Source: Bosea sp. RAC05
GTDB lineage: Bacteria > Pseudomonadota > Alphaproteobacteria > Rhizobiales > Beijerinckiaceae
DNA length: 64,000 nucleotides
Assembly: GCF_001713455.1 (NCBI RefSeq)
Contig: NZ_CP016463.1
Coordinates: 1-64,000, forward strand
Direction: 5' to 3'
Made by a program: the position numbers and the translations under genes. The first letter of the stretch is position 1. Each line of letters starts with the position of its first letter. Below are positions 18,053 to 26,342 of the stretch, in pieces. The notes under the pieces are model-generated. The model was not told where the DNA came from and searched no databases. It saw only the letters and a program-made list of their open reading frames with translations.

Positions 18053-18919
18053 CTATCGGCTCGCCGCGATCTCGGCGGACATGAAGTCGCCGGCGAATGC
18101 AGATGCGCCGCGCCGAGCAACCTTGCGGTCAAAACAATCGGTCACGGGCCCGGTGTCGACACCCATGGCCTGCATCATGGCGGCGGTCTTGGCACAACTC
18201 GGAGAGACCCTGATCACCGTGTCAGGATCCAGATGCACGGCCAATTCCTCGGGCGTCAAAAGCCGCCCATCCAGGCGAAGGCCCTTGCCATCAGGCGCCG
18301 GTCCGGCCCCCAGAGCTTCACCCACCTGCGCCAGGGCCAGGTCGCGCGCGGCTTCGCTGGTGAAATCGAGGCTGAACTCTTCCCGGCCGCCGCGGCGCCA
18401 CCCGACACGCAGCTCCCATTGCCCGTGACGCGTCTTGGCCGGCGCCATCCAGCTCGACGGAGCGTGGGTCATGGTGAAATCGTCGGCCCATTCCCGAACG
18501 CGCGGCATGCAGCTCACCAGCGAGGCGAGATGGTCGTCGTTCCCGAAGAAGATGGGGTCGTGCCGATAGGCGCCCTTCATCCCGGCCAGACCAGACGAGC
18601 CGGCGGTCAGGTCGACGATGCGTCCGTTGATCAGATTGAACTGGTGCTTCTCATTGCCCGCGATCGAGCCACCAAAGATCAGCTTCGCAAACAGGCTGGC
18701 GAACTTGCATGCATTGGTCAGGTCGCTCGGCGCGCGCCATCCGCGCTTCTGGACCCAGTCATCGAAGGAGACCTCGGCGAGGGCAGCCAGCTCGCGCGCG
18801 CGCTCTTCATCGCGCTCGATCCAGCGATCCAGAACAAAGACACGGGCGCGATCGGACATCGCCTCATCATGCGCGATCAGGCCGGCGCCATTGCGCTCCA
18901 GCCAACCCAAACTCAACAT
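18053..18919 (-). CDS. YunG-like protein with Cys-His-Asp triad
   Basis: 288 residues. C71 (NACKFASLFAK), H92 (EKHQFNLING) and D103 (GRIVDLTAG) form a papain-like triad, with FGGSIAG between them as in YunG-type proteins (C...FGG...H.....G..+D.T). Residues 110-150 (YRHDPIFFGNDDHLASL) complete this domain. The C-terminal 130 residues are separate and unassigned. Activity is unproven. First gene of a leftward pair; 163 bp separate it from the divergent secreted protein. Confidence 0.65.
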   Translation of the reverse strand: MLSLGWLERNGAGLIAHDEAMSDRARVFVLDRWIERDEERARELAALAEVSFDDWVQKRGWRAPSDLTNACKFASLFAKLIFGGSIAGNEKHQFNLINGRIVDLTAGSSGLAGMKGAYRHDPIFFGNDDHLASLVSCMPRVREWADDFTMTHAPSSWMAPAKTRHGQWELRVGWRRGGREEFSLDFTSEAARDLALAQVGEALGAGPAPDGKGLRLDGRLLTPEELAVHLDPDTVIRVSPSCAKTAAMMQAMGVDTGPVTDCFDRKVARRGASAFAGDFMSAEIAASR

Positions 18920-19046
18920 CGTGGAAGTCCTGCTCCGTTATCGTGATCCATTTGGACCTAACCCGGATCCTTGAAAGGGGAGATGACGGAAAACGCTCGT
19001 CCCCGAAAATTTCAGCGAATCGGCTAACCGATCCGTCAGGCCCGAC

Positions 19047-19055
19047 GCTATAAGG
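19047..19055 (+). promoter_or_regulatory. Candidate -10 (GCTATAAGG) for the secreted protein
   Basis: CTATAA-type box 28 bases before the ATG at 19083, in a short AT-rich patch. No clear TTGAC box sits at 17 bp; GGCTAACCG is the closest upstream block. Confidence 0.4.
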
Positions 19056-19082
19056 AATTCCGATCCAAGTCAGGAAACCGAT

Positions 19083-19445
19083 ATGCGAACACTGCTGCTT
19101 GCTGCTGCCGCGACCTTCACGATGACCTGCGCACACGCGCAGGAGGCCATCGACGATCTGATCAAGACGATCGCGCACTCGCACGGCGTGATGGAAGCCA
19201 CGCATAGGGCCTGCGGCATCTCGCAGCCGGTCGCCTACCGGGTCCAGCTGATGAACGCCATCGTCAAGAAGAAGGACGGCAAGTTCATCGCTGCGGCCAT
19301 GAGGCTGATGAACGAGCAGGAGGAGGCTCACGCGAAGAGTTTCCCGATGGGGTCATGCGACCCGACGACTGCCGCGCTCCTGCGATCCAGCACGAGCATG
19401 CTTCACAGCGATCTCGCCGAACTCAGGCGGCGTTTGGCAGATTGA
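19083..19445 (+). CDS. Small secreted (periplasmic) protein
   Basis: 120 residues with a classical Sec signal peptide (MRTLLLAAAATFTMTCAHAQ, cleavage after AHA) and a mature domain of about 100 aa. The mature part is helical with two cysteines (near 44 and 92) that could form a disulfide. CAGGAAA precedes the ATG by six bases. It is one of the few clear exported proteins in the window. Function unknown. Confidence 0.75.
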   Translation: MRTLLLAAAATFTMTCAHAQEAIDDLIKTIAHSHGVMEATHRACGISQPVAYRVQLMNAIVKKKDGKFIAAAMRLMNEQEEAHAKSFPMGSCDPTTAALLRSSTSMLHSDLAELRRRLAD

Positions 19446-19449
19446 TCGG

Positions 19450-19626
19450 TCAGTACCTGACGAAGATCAGGGCTGAGCCGACGACCATCGCAAAGGCGAC
19501 CGCGAGGGATACGTCTACCCAGAGGACGTACCTCATTTCCTGATGGACAGCAGACGCGAGAGTGCGCTCCTCATCCCTCTGCTGGATCCCTGCCAGTCGT
19601 CGAAGCGCCCTCAGGCATCCGCTCAT
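19450..19626 (-). CDS. Small single-pass membrane protein, 58 aa
   Basis: The ATG overlaps the stop of the 19623 gene in an ATGA junction, indicating translational coupling. Residues 1-33 are basic and hydrophilic; residues about 36-56 (LWVDVSLAVAFAMVVGSALIF) form one membrane helix near the C-terminus. Function unknown. Confidence 0.6.
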   Translation of the reverse strand: MSGCLRALRRLAGIQQRDEERTLASAVHQEMRYVLWVDVSLAVAFAMVVGSALIFVRY

Positions 19627-20006
19627 GGCGCCGACCCTAAGGGGCCCGCAGGCGGGGTAAGATTCCGCAGCTTGAAAGACGATCGGCTGTTCTCGGGTGG
19701 ATAGCCGTTCCAGCGGTCTGTGATGCCACCGTACCGCTCGACCTGAGGTCCGGTCTCCTGCGCCCGCGACAGATCGTGGACACCTTCTGCGAGCTCGCGC
19801 CCTATGATCTCGCTCACATGCTCGATCTCGTGGCTGCTGAGCCCACCAATGTCGCGTGGGCCTGCCAGAACACCGTCGACGAACAGCGTGTTTCCGGGAC
19901 GTGCTTTCCGGTTGTAGTCGAGCCAATTGGCCAAGCCAGGCTCATCCCGGATGGTGAACTTGGCCTCGCCGTTCGGGTAGACGCGGACGCAGTAGTGGAT
20001 AGCCAT
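19623..20006 (-). CDS. Unknown protein, 127 aa
   Basis: Start MAIHYCVRVYPNGEAKF at 20006. The N-terminal 75 residues are a compact alpha/beta unit (VRVYPNGEAKFTI...GLANWLDYN...RPGNTLFVDG) of a kind found as short hypothetical proteins on rhizobial plasmids. The tail is Pro-rich and disordered. Coupled to the small membrane protein downstream. Function unknown. Confidence 0.68.
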   Translation of the reverse strand: MAIHYCVRVYPNGEAKFTIRDEPGLANWLDYNRKARPGNTLFVDGVLAGPRDIGGLSSHEIEHVSEIIGRELAEGVHDLSRAQETGPQVERYGGITDRWNGYPPENSRSSFKLRNLTPPAGPLGSAP

Positions 20007-20083
20007 GACTGTCCTTCGCCTTCCGCTCATCCAAAGCTATCGTTTACGAATCGATCCCTGCGATTCGAATTGGATTCCTTGGA

Positions 20084-20701
20084 ATGATAGGTCGGCTGAA
20101 AGGACTTGTTGAGAGCGTTTCGTTCGATCACCTGATCGTCGACGTCGGCGGTGTCGGGTATCTCGTCAATGCCTCGATCAGCACGCTGTCTCGCCTGCCC
20201 GCAATCGGTGAAGTCGTCGCGCTCACGATCGAGACCCATGTCCGCGAAGACGCCATCCGGCTGTTCGGGTTTCTCGACGAGGCTGACCGCGACTGGTTCA
20301 GGCTGCTGCAGAGCGTGCAGGGGGTCGGAACCAAGGTGGCGTTGGGCATCCAGTCCATTCTGACGCGCGGGGAGATCGCGACGGCAATTGGCACTCAGGA
20401 CAAGGCGATGGTGGCGCGTGCGCCCGGCGTTGGTCCTAAGCTTGCAGCCCGCATCTGCGCCGAGCTCAAGGACAAAGCGCCAGCGCTCGGCGGTGCGGAT
20501 CTGGCATTTGCCGCAAGTGGCGGCGCGAGCCTGCCGGCCGGCTCCAGGACTGCGACCGATGCAGTATCGGCGCTGGTCAATCTCGGCTACGGCCAAGCTC
20601 AGGCCAGTGCGGCCGTCGGAAAAGCGATGGCCGGTGTCGAGCCCGAGGAATCGACCTCGGTGATCATCAGGAAATCCCTCAAGCTGCTTGCGACGGCGTA
20701 A
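20084..20701 (+). CDS. ruvA: RuvA, Holliday junction DNA helicase subunit
   Basis: Tetrameric protein that binds four-way junctions and loads the RuvB motor. The 205-residue chain is full length: N-terminal OB fold (MIGRLKGLVE...VGGVGYLV), two helix-hairpin-helix motifs (LLQSVQGVGTKVAL, 71-84 region, and APGVGPKLAARI), flexible linker, and the C-terminal RuvB-contact domain (AVSALVNLGY...A). Normally ruvA sits with ruvC and ruvB; here it stands alone. Three GANTC sites (20048, 20062, 20073) lie in its 40-base leader. Likely a second copy beside the chromosomal gene. Confidence 0.94.
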   Translation: MIGRLKGLVESVSFDHLIVDVGGVGYLVNASISTLSRLPAIGEVVALTIETHVREDAIRLFGFLDEADRDWFRLLQSVQGVGTKVALGIQSILTRGEIATAIGTQDKAMVARAPGVGPKLAARICAELKDKAPALGGADLAFAASGGASLPAGSRTATDAVSALVNLGYGQAQASAAVGKAMAGVEPEESTSVIIRKSLKLLATA

Positions 20702-20717
20702 GTCGACCCAAACGAAA

Positions 20718-20745
20718 ACCCCGACCTGGAGGGCCAGGCCGGGGT
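20718..20745. terminator. Bidirectional terminator, ruvA / RDD gene
   Basis: A 12-bp stem with one mismatch (ACCCCGACCTGG / CCAGGCCGGGGT) and a short loop. Read leftward it is followed by TTTTCG, so it works best for the convergent RDD gene. Confidence 0.7.
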
Positions 20746-20772
20746 CGTATCGCTGGTAATTCCGGGGTCAGC

Positions 20773-21492
20773 TCAGTTCTTGCCGTAGACGACCCGCGTG
20801 CCGCAGATCATGTCGTGGAGGCCGCGCTTCTGAGCGGTCAGTCCCACCATGATGAAGCCGATATAGAGCGTCAGCGCCGAAAGGACGTAGGCCAGCGAAC
20901 GCCCCAGCGCCAGCCCAGCAGTCACCTGACGACCATCCGCTCGGATGACCTTGAGCCCCAGCAGGCGTTTCCCCGGCGTAGCCTGCCAGCTGCCCGATGT
21001 GAAGGCGACCCAGTAGCCGATCGAGATCGCCAGCCCCACGACCACGACGAGGACCGGAACACCGCTCCCGCTGATGTCGGTGACCGCGAGGACGATCCCG
21101 AGGATCAGACCGGCCAGATAGCAGGCGGCGGTCACGAGCACCGAATCGATCAGATAGGCGCACACCCGAATCCAGAAACCGGCGTAGGCCTGCTGATCCT
21201 CGGTGACGGGCGCGACCCTGGTCGTGACGGGATGGTGGGGGGAGGCCGGCGGCGGCGCGTTCGGCGCCTTGATGGGGGAGAACTGGCCGAAGAAGACATG
21301 CTGCCTGATCTCCTGCCACGCGTCGTCGCCGACTTTGGCGACACCTGCGGTCGCAGACAGTTCGCCAGCCTGGATCAGATTGCGGACCTCATGCCCCGAC
21401 AACGGGCCCTTCGGCGCGCCGTCCGAGTAGACGTACCAGTTCTGATCGAGAGGATGGGCCGGGGGCTGAGGAAGTTCGTTGGTCTGTGACAA
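20773..21492 (-). CDS. GYF_2-RDD family membrane protein
   Basis: N-terminal GYF_2-type domain (WYVYSDGAPKGPLSGHEV...GDDAW, about residues 18-65), a Pro-rich linker, then an RDD domain with three hydrophobic helices (FWIRVCAYLIDSVLVTAACYL, VVVVGLAISIGYW, and a C-terminal one) and the family motif TPGKRLLGLKV. RDD proteins are inner-membrane proteins, some acting in ion exchange. TTG at 21492 with GGAG eight bases upstream is preferred; the frame runs to 21570, but that part holds the promoter. Confidence 0.82.
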   Translation of the reverse strand: MSQTNELPQPPAHPLDQNWYVYSDGAPKGPLSGHEVRNLIQAGELSATAGVAKVGDDAWQEIRQHVFFGQFSPIKAPNAPPPASPHHPVTTRVAPVTEDQQAYAGFWIRVCAYLIDSVLVTAACYLAGLILGIVLAVTDISGSGVPVLVVVVGLAISIGYWVAFTSGSWQATPGKRLLGLKVIRADGRQVTAGLALGRSLAYVLSALTLYIGFIMVGLTAQKRGLHDMICGTRVVYGKN

Positions 21493-21517
21493 GGCGTAGG
21501 CTCCGCGAAGAACTGAT

Positions 21518-21552
21518 GCCGTAGTTACGGCTCCCAATCCTTGCCAAGTCAA
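21518..21552 (-). promoter_or_regulatory. Promoter with palindrome, RDD gene
   Basis: On the - strand: -35 TTGACT (21552-21547), 18-base spacer, -10 GTAACT (21528-21523). The -10 lies in the inverted repeat GCCGTA-GT-TACGGC (21518-21531), a possible operator. Confidence 0.5.
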
Positions 21553-21724
21553 TAACAGCAGGCCCGTCAATCCATGCAGGGTTAACTCGCCACGGAGTTT
21601 TCCACTAATTTCGAGCAGAAGCGCATTGGTGATCAGTGGATATGCGAGGTCCGAGCCCGCTAGCCAGGTTGTGCCTTGCGCTGGAAGGGGATCAGATCAC
21701 AATTCGCAGGAGACCAAGATCACG

Positions 21725-21985
21725 ATGACACCCGCATCAGCGCAGACCGGCTTCCAGCCGACACCCGAAGACGTGGTTGCCGCGGCAGCCGGTCATGGTC
21801 ACGAGATGGGGCTCGGCGATGCTGAAGCGTTTCGCGACAATCTGGACTCCGACACGCTCAACGGGATCGCGCGCGATGCGATGGCCGGTTCGGATCTCGA
21901 TGAGCAGGCGGAGTTTGCCCAGGCGATCATCGGTGACATCCTGATCGCCAAGGGCATCGTCGCACCAGCGAATCCCAGCCCCTGA
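21725..21985 (+). CDS. Small acidic protein with NPSP tail, 86 aa
   Basis: GGAG eleven bases before the ATG. The sequence is helical and acidic (DAEAFRDNLDSDTLNGIARDAM) and ends VAPANPSP, one of the Pro-rich tails. No family recognised. It leads a short rightward run of small genes. Confidence 0.68.
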   Translation: MTPASAQTGFQPTPEDVVAAAAGHGHEMGLGDAEAFRDNLDSDTLNGIARDAMAGSDLDEQAEFAQAIIGDILIAKGIVAPANPSP

Positions 21986-22013
21986 ACAGCGTCAGGCAAC
22001 GAGGATAGCTCCA

Positions 22014-22679
22014 ATGTACCGTGGTTCGTCGCGCAACATGCAGCGGGTCAGCCTGAAGGCGGGCCTTGGCCACGGAAAGGCGGGATCGAACACGCCTCTG
22101 GCAGCGCCGGTCAAGCAGCATCAGTACATGGACGCCGTTCGCATTGCGCGCGTCAGGCGTTGCTTCGAGCTGGAACAGGAGATTGCCGCAGCCTTGGCCA
22201 AAGGCGCCAGCGTCGCCGGGCTCAGGTCTGAGTTGGACGGGGTGAGGTCTGGCCGTATCGAGCCGCCGATGAGGCTTTCACGCGATCCCCGGCCGAAACA
22301 GGACAGGCCGCCTGCCGTCACGGTCGCGGATCGCCGCGGGCCCGAGAAGGTGCGCGGCGCCAGCTCCCGCGGACGCGACCCTCAGGTCGTCAGGAAGGGC
22401 TTGGAGCTCGATCTGGCTGATCTCGGACGCGGCAAGGTCACGCTGACGGGTATCGCGCTGGTGAAGACGCTGCTCAGTCACTTCCAGGTCGACATGATCT
22501 CAGAGGTGCTCGGCGCCGGCCTGCCGACGATCCGCAAGGTGGCAGACAGCGCTGTTTTGGGTCTGGCACCGACCCTGTCGGCCGAAGACGGTCTGGTGCT
22601 GGTGGCGATCCTCGAAGAACGACTGGATGCGACGCCACATGCCGAGCCCGCTTCCGATACGACCGGCCCCAAGCTCTGA
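22014..22679 (+). CDS. Unknown basic protein, 221 aa
   Basis: GAGGA eight bases before the ATG. The first 45 residues are basic and probably disordered. Residues 45-75 are a helix rich in Arg/Glu; a second basic low-complexity stretch (85-125) follows. The C-terminal 90 residues form a helical domain (GIALVKTLLSHFQVDMISEVL). The pI suggests nucleic-acid contact, but no motif confirms it. Confidence 0.65.
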   Translation: MYRGSSRNMQRVSLKAGLGHGKAGSNTPLAAPVKQHQYMDAVRIARVRRCFELEQEIAAALAKGASVAGLRSELDGVRSGRIEPPMRLSRDPRPKQDRPPAVTVADRRGPEKVRGASSRGRDPQVVRKGLELDLADLGRGKVTLTGIALVKTLLSHFQVDMISEVLGAGLPTIRKVADSAVLGLAPTLSAEDGLVLVAILEERLDATPHAEPASDTTGPKL

Positions 22680-22687
22680 GAAATCCT

Positions 22688-22927
22688 ATGGCCCTGGACA
22701 TCACACTCGACGGCAGCATCCTGTGCGTGAAGGACACCCGTCACTCCTTGATCCGGACGGAAATCCAGACCTGGTACTATGACATCGAAAACTGGCGCGT
22801 GTCCTCCTATGGCCGTGAGGGAGATGTCCCTGATCGCCCGATGACCCCTGAGGGAATCGCTTGGGTCGAGAAGCATTTCCTGCCCAAAGTGGCCGATCAA
22901 ATGCAGGCTCCGTCGCCTTCTGTGTGA
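22688..22927 (+). CDS. Small protein with APSPSV tail, 79 aa
   Basis: Nine bases after the previous stop. A beta-rich small domain (ITLDGSILCVKDTRHSLIRT...YYDIENWRV), a short helix (GIAWVEKHFLPKVADQM) and the tail QAPSPSV. Function unknown. Confidence 0.68.
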   Translation: MALDITLDGSILCVKDTRHSLIRTEIQTWYYDIENWRVSSYGREGDVPDRPMTPEGIAWVEKHFLPKVADQMQAPSPSV

Positions 22928-23052
22928 ACTGATCTCTCGGATCGGATGGATTGATTTGTATATCCATGCGTTTCGTTAAGGATCGCAATTGCTAGCCTCT
23001 TGTCATCCAGGCGCGGGCCGTTAACTCCTCCGTTCATGCGGAGCCGCACGGA

Positions 23053-23514
23053 ATGATCAGTAGGCGCTACATCGAGATCGGCAACGGGCTCTGGCACAGG
23101 GTCACGAAGGACGAACAGGATGCGCGCAAGGTGCCCCGGTTCGCCAATTCGCGTCGGCGGGTGCTCGATGCCCTGGCTGCCGACATCAACGTGCCAGGAC
23201 GCTTCTTGAGCCTGACTGGGACTTGGCTGACGTTCGATGCGACCGGAAGCTTTCAGGGCAGCCTGAACCGCGAGCTCCAGCTGATCGTGGCCGCATCCTA
23301 CGGTCAGGGAGGGCATTCGGGCCCGCTTCTCAATATCGCCGATCTCAACCGGGCAGCCGAGGCGAAGCGCATCCTGCGCGAGAGCGAATGGAACCCAGCC
23401 CAGATCGATGTGGCGGCGATCGGCCGCGATATCTGGCCTCAGCTCAGGCCAGGGTATCGAGAGCCTGCTGTGAGCAGCGGGCCGAAGCTCCAGTCCTACG
23501 GCGCGATGCGATAG
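23053..23514 (+). CDS. Unknown protein, 153 aa
   Basis: GGAG nine bases before the ATG; GCTAGCCTCTTG about 60 bases upstream resembles the candidate -10 before the 8569 gene. The sequence is basic alpha/beta (YIEIGNGLWHRVTKDEQD...RRRVLDAL) with no recognised domain. It is convergent with the 23549 gene. Confidence 0.65.
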   Translation: MISRRYIEIGNGLWHRVTKDEQDARKVPRFANSRRRVLDALAADINVPGRFLSLTGTWLTFDATGSFQGSLNRELQLIVAASYGQGGHSGPLLNIADLNRAAEAKRILRESEWNPAQIDVAAIGRDIWPQLRPGYREPAVSSGPKLQSYGAMR

Positions 23515-23548
23515 TCACGCCAGCGATCAGCAGTGACAGGCACCGCTG

Positions 23549-24277
23549 TCAGCCGTCTACATCTTTGTGGTCGATCAAGTGGTTCAGATCGACTGTCTCA
23601 GGAGAAGGAGCGGCAGGCTCGGTCGGCTGCCAAACTCGAACAATTTCGTTCGCCTCTAGCGGCAGCCGGATCGTGAATGCGCTCGCGAAAACTGTCTGTG
23701 TGCCGCCTTTGATGGTGATGCTGTTGGCGTGGTGGTGGGCAACGACTTCAGGATCGAGAATTGCGAGTTCGCATAAGGCCATGCGCTCCTCATCACCTCT
23801 GGGCCTCGACCAGGCCCGCCGGGCATAGGACATAGCAGCCGGACCGAACATCCGCTCGACGTAAGGCCCCGCCAGCTCTGGAATGCCGCGGGAGAAAATT
23901 CTGAACAGAAAGTCGTTTCCATCGACGACGAGCCGGTGAAGAGGGACCTCGACTTCCATCATGATTGGAGTGAGCGAGGGATCACTGCGCTTCCAGGCGT
24001 AGTGGGATGCACCTGCTTCGTCACCACAAGCGCAAACCGACGGGATCCACTCACGATTGCTGCCTTGAATGTCTTTGAGCGTTATCCTGGGAAGCTGCAT
24101 GATCTCGGCGCGATTGCTGAGACGCTTCTGGTAGACCTCGCGTTTTGCGAGCTGCGGTTGATGACCCCGCTGGAGTAGGGTCTCAACGGCCCGATCGACA
24201 TCCTCTTTGGGGAGCGCCAGGCCGCGAAACAGGCGGAAGCGCCTAGGCGAATTTGCCCCGGTAACGGTCGATATCAT
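23549..24277 (-). CDS. Unknown protein, last gene of the pth2-dinB cluster
   Basis: 242 residues starting twelve bases after the dinB stop. RLFRGLALPK near the N-terminus, CACGDEAGASHYAW in the middle and PIMMEVEVPLHRLVVDG thereafter are vaguely like ADP-ribosyltransferase folds (RG strand, small-residue strand), but no catalytic Glu motif is evident, so I leave it unassigned. Position in the cluster suggests a stress or DNA-damage context. Confidence 0.65.
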   Translation of the reverse strand: MISTVTGANSPRRFRLFRGLALPKEDVDRAVETLLQRGHQPQLAKREVYQKRLSNRAEIMQLPRITLKDIQGSNREWIPSVCACGDEAGASHYAWKRSDPSLTPIMMEVEVPLHRLVVDGNDFLFRIFSRGIPELAGPYVERMFGPAAMSYARRAWSRPRGDEERMALCELAILDPEVVAHHHANSITIKGGTQTVFASAFTIRLPLEANEIVRVWQPTEPAAPSPETVDLNHLIDHKDVDG

Positions 24278-24289
24278 GCTGCCACTTGG

Positions 24290-25474
24290 CTATAGCGCGA
24301 GCGCCAGCTGGTTACCCGCAGGCTCGTCTTCCGTCGACAGCGACGAAAGTGTCACGCCGATAAGGCGGATGCCCAGGCGCAATGGGAACAGCGATCGCAG
24401 CAGCTCGTGCGTCAGCTGCCTGACCACCGCCGGGCTCTCGATCATTGAGTTCATGCTCCGGCTGCGCGTGATCTGCTGGAAATCGGCGAAGGTGACCTTG
24501 AGGGTCACGGTGCGGCCGCGCGTGTCGTGTCGTTCGCAGTGTCGCCAGACCTTGTCGATCAATGGCTCGGCCTGCTCGATCAGGTCGTCGATCTCGAAGA
24601 TGTCCGTGCCAAAGGTGTTCTCGGCGCCGACGGACTTGCGGATGCGATCGGGTGTCACCTGCCGGTTGTCGATGGCTCGCGCGATGTCGAAGAAGTGCGA
24701 GCCCGACTTACCGAACATCTGCTGCAGGAAAGGCAGGGACTTCTCACGAAGATCCGCACCAGTGTGGATCCCGAGCTCGATCATCCTGGCTGCGGTTACC
24801 GGGCCGATGCCGTGGAACTTGCCGATCGGCAGGGCAGCGACGAAGGCCTCTCCCTCGTCTGGGGTGATGGCAAACTGTCCATTGGGCTTGCGCTGGCTGG
24901 AGCCCATTTTCGCCAGGAATTTGTTGAAGGAGACGCCGGCCGAGCAGGTCAGCTGCGTCCGCTCGAACACCTTGGCGCGGATCTCCTTGGCCACCTGCCA
25001 GGCATAGGGAATGCCTGGAATGTTGTCTGTGACGTCCAGATAGGCCTCATCCAGGCTCAAGGGCTCGATCAGGTGCGTGTATTCGGCGAAAACCTCCCGG
25101 ATCTGGCCTGAGATCTCGCGGTAGACGTCATGCCGCACGGGAACGAAGATCAGCTCGGGGCAGAGGCCGCGAGCCTTGAACGAGGGCATGGCCGATCTGA
25201 CACCGAACTGGCGCGCCTCATAGCTCGCGGCAGCCACGACACCACGGCGATCAAGCCCGCCAACAGCGACGGGCTTGCCCCGCAGGTCGGGATTGTCGCG
25301 TTGCTCGACCGACGCAAAGAACGCGTCCATGTCGACGTGGATGATTTTGCGGTGCTGCACCGGCGCGCCCAAGGATTGGTCTCGATTCGGGCCTGCCCTA
25401 CCGAAACACTCTTCGAATCCTATGCCGGGCCTCGGCAGGCGGCAATCATGCTCCAGCCGCGATCCCCGGCGCAC
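24290..25474 (-). CDS. dinB: DNA polymerase IV (Y-family)
   Basis: Error-prone translesion polymerase. All family motifs are present: VDMDAFFASVEQ (metal-binding Asp), GVVAAASYEAR, SLDEAYLDVT (catalytic Asp-Glu), AGVSFNKFLAKMGSSQRKP, the HhH GIGPVTAARM and the little-finger region. The end NQLALAL fits a beta-clamp binding motif. The listed start (GTG, 25474) leaves 28 bases after the upstream gene; a GTG at 25360 would give MQHRKIIHVDMDAFF, the canonical N-terminus. Neither has a good ribosome site. Confidence 0.93.
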   Translation of the reverse strand: MRRGSRLEHDCRLPRPGIGFEECFGRAGPNRDQSLGAPVQHRKIIHVDMDAFFASVEQRDNPDLRGKPVAVGGLDRRGVVAAASYEARQFGVRSAMPSFKARGLCPELIFVPVRHDVYREISGQIREVFAEYTHLIEPLSLDEAYLDVTDNIPGIPYAWQVAKEIRAKVFERTQLTCSAGVSFNKFLAKMGSSQRKPNGQFAITPDEGEAFVAALPIGKFHGIGPVTAARMIELGIHTGADLREKSLPFLQQMFGKSGSHFFDIARAIDNRQVTPDRIRKSVGAENTFGTDIFEIDDLIEQAEPLIDKVWRHCERHDTRGRTVTLKVTFADFQQITRSRSMNSMIESPAVVRQLTHELLRSLFPLRLGIRLIGVTLSSLSTEDEPAGNQLALAL

Positions 25475-25502
25475 ATGTTATCGATCGTGCAGCCTGAAGG
25501 CT

Positions 25503-26342
25503 TCAGAGCGCAGGAGCAGGCCTCATCGAGATGCCCGCGTGGAGGCTATCGAACTCGTCAGTGGAGGACCGCCGGTAGTCGGTAGACGCCGCCGTCGATG
25601 TTGCAGCGATCTGAGCCCATTCGAGCCGGGCCGCAGTCGCAGGGAACAGTCCAATCGACCGGTGGCCGATGTTTCCGATCACGGAGCTCTGGGCGAAGTC
25701 GTCGATGATCACGCCGTCGTAGCCTGCCGACTCCGCATCGCGGAAGCGATCGACGTCATGGTACTGAAGCTGGGTGAGATCACTTTCGCCTGTCGAAATG
25801 TCGAGCAGCTTCCAGGCCGGATCTCTCACGCAGATGAGCAAACGGCCTGGTATCGACCAGTCCGCCGGCATCGTGACGACCTTGCCCGCGATCGTCTGCT
25901 GCCGCACCGCTGCGAGATCGTTGGTGAAGACGTAGCCCATGGCTCGCAGCGCCTCGAAGGCTTCCCCATAAGTGACCCGGCATCCCTTCTTGAATGACCA
26001 GGAGCGCGCATCGCCGTGCGGATCCCAGTCGACATCTTCATAGGCCAGCCCCAGCTTATCGACGGCGAAATCCATCCAGAAGCTGCCGCGCCCTGGCCTG
26101 ATACCGTCAGCCAGGCGCCATCCGTCAGGAGCTGACACATAGGCCTCGAGGCCGGCGACCGGGATGTAGGTCTGGGCGATGAACGGGCTCTCAGCTGTCC
26201 AGACCATGCCGTCATAGCCTCCACCCGTCGGCGGCAGGTCGAACTCCTCGCATGTGCCGTGAAACAGAAGTCGGCACATCGCCGCATCGGCTGTGTCGGC
26301 GCCCTGCAGGACGGCCTCGATCAAGGGTGGGAGATCGATCAT
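25503..26342 (-). CDS. ADP-ribosyltransferase-like protein with PAPAL tail
   Basis: 280-residue protein. LLFHGTCEEF (H28) opens an ART-like domain, GMVWTAESPFIAQTYI (Tyr59) follows, and AGYDGVIIDDF with NIGHRSIGLFP supply the later strands, as in ART-PolyVal-type proteins of phages and plasmids. It would transfer ADP-ribose from NAD+ to an unknown target. The catalytic Glu cannot be pinned down by eye. The ATG overlaps the pth2 stop (ATGA). Ends SMRPAPAL, a Pro-rich tail. Confidence 0.65.
   Translation of the reverse strand: MIDLPPLIEAVLQGADTADAAMCRLLFHGTCEEFDLPPTGGGYDGMVWTAESPFIAQTYIPVAGLEAYVSAPDGWRLADGIRPGRGSFWMDFAVDKLGLAYEDVDWDPHGDARSWSFKKGCRVTYGEAFEALRAMGYVFTNDLAAVRQQTIAGKVVTMPADWSIPGRLLICVRDPAWKLLDISTGESDLTQLQYHDVDRFRDAESAGYDGVIIDDFAQSSVIGNIGHRSIGLFPATAARLEWAQIAATSTAASTDYRRSSTDEFDSLHAGISMRPAPAL

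Noticed and set aside
20041..20083. tRNA gene suggested by a GATTCGAATT string
   Set aside because: No acceptor or anticodon stems; the string is part of the ruvA leader with GANTC sites.
23549..24277. Second ADP-ribosyltransferase
   Set aside because: Only vague strand similarity; no catalytic Glu motif or clear HGT/RG pair, so left unassigned.
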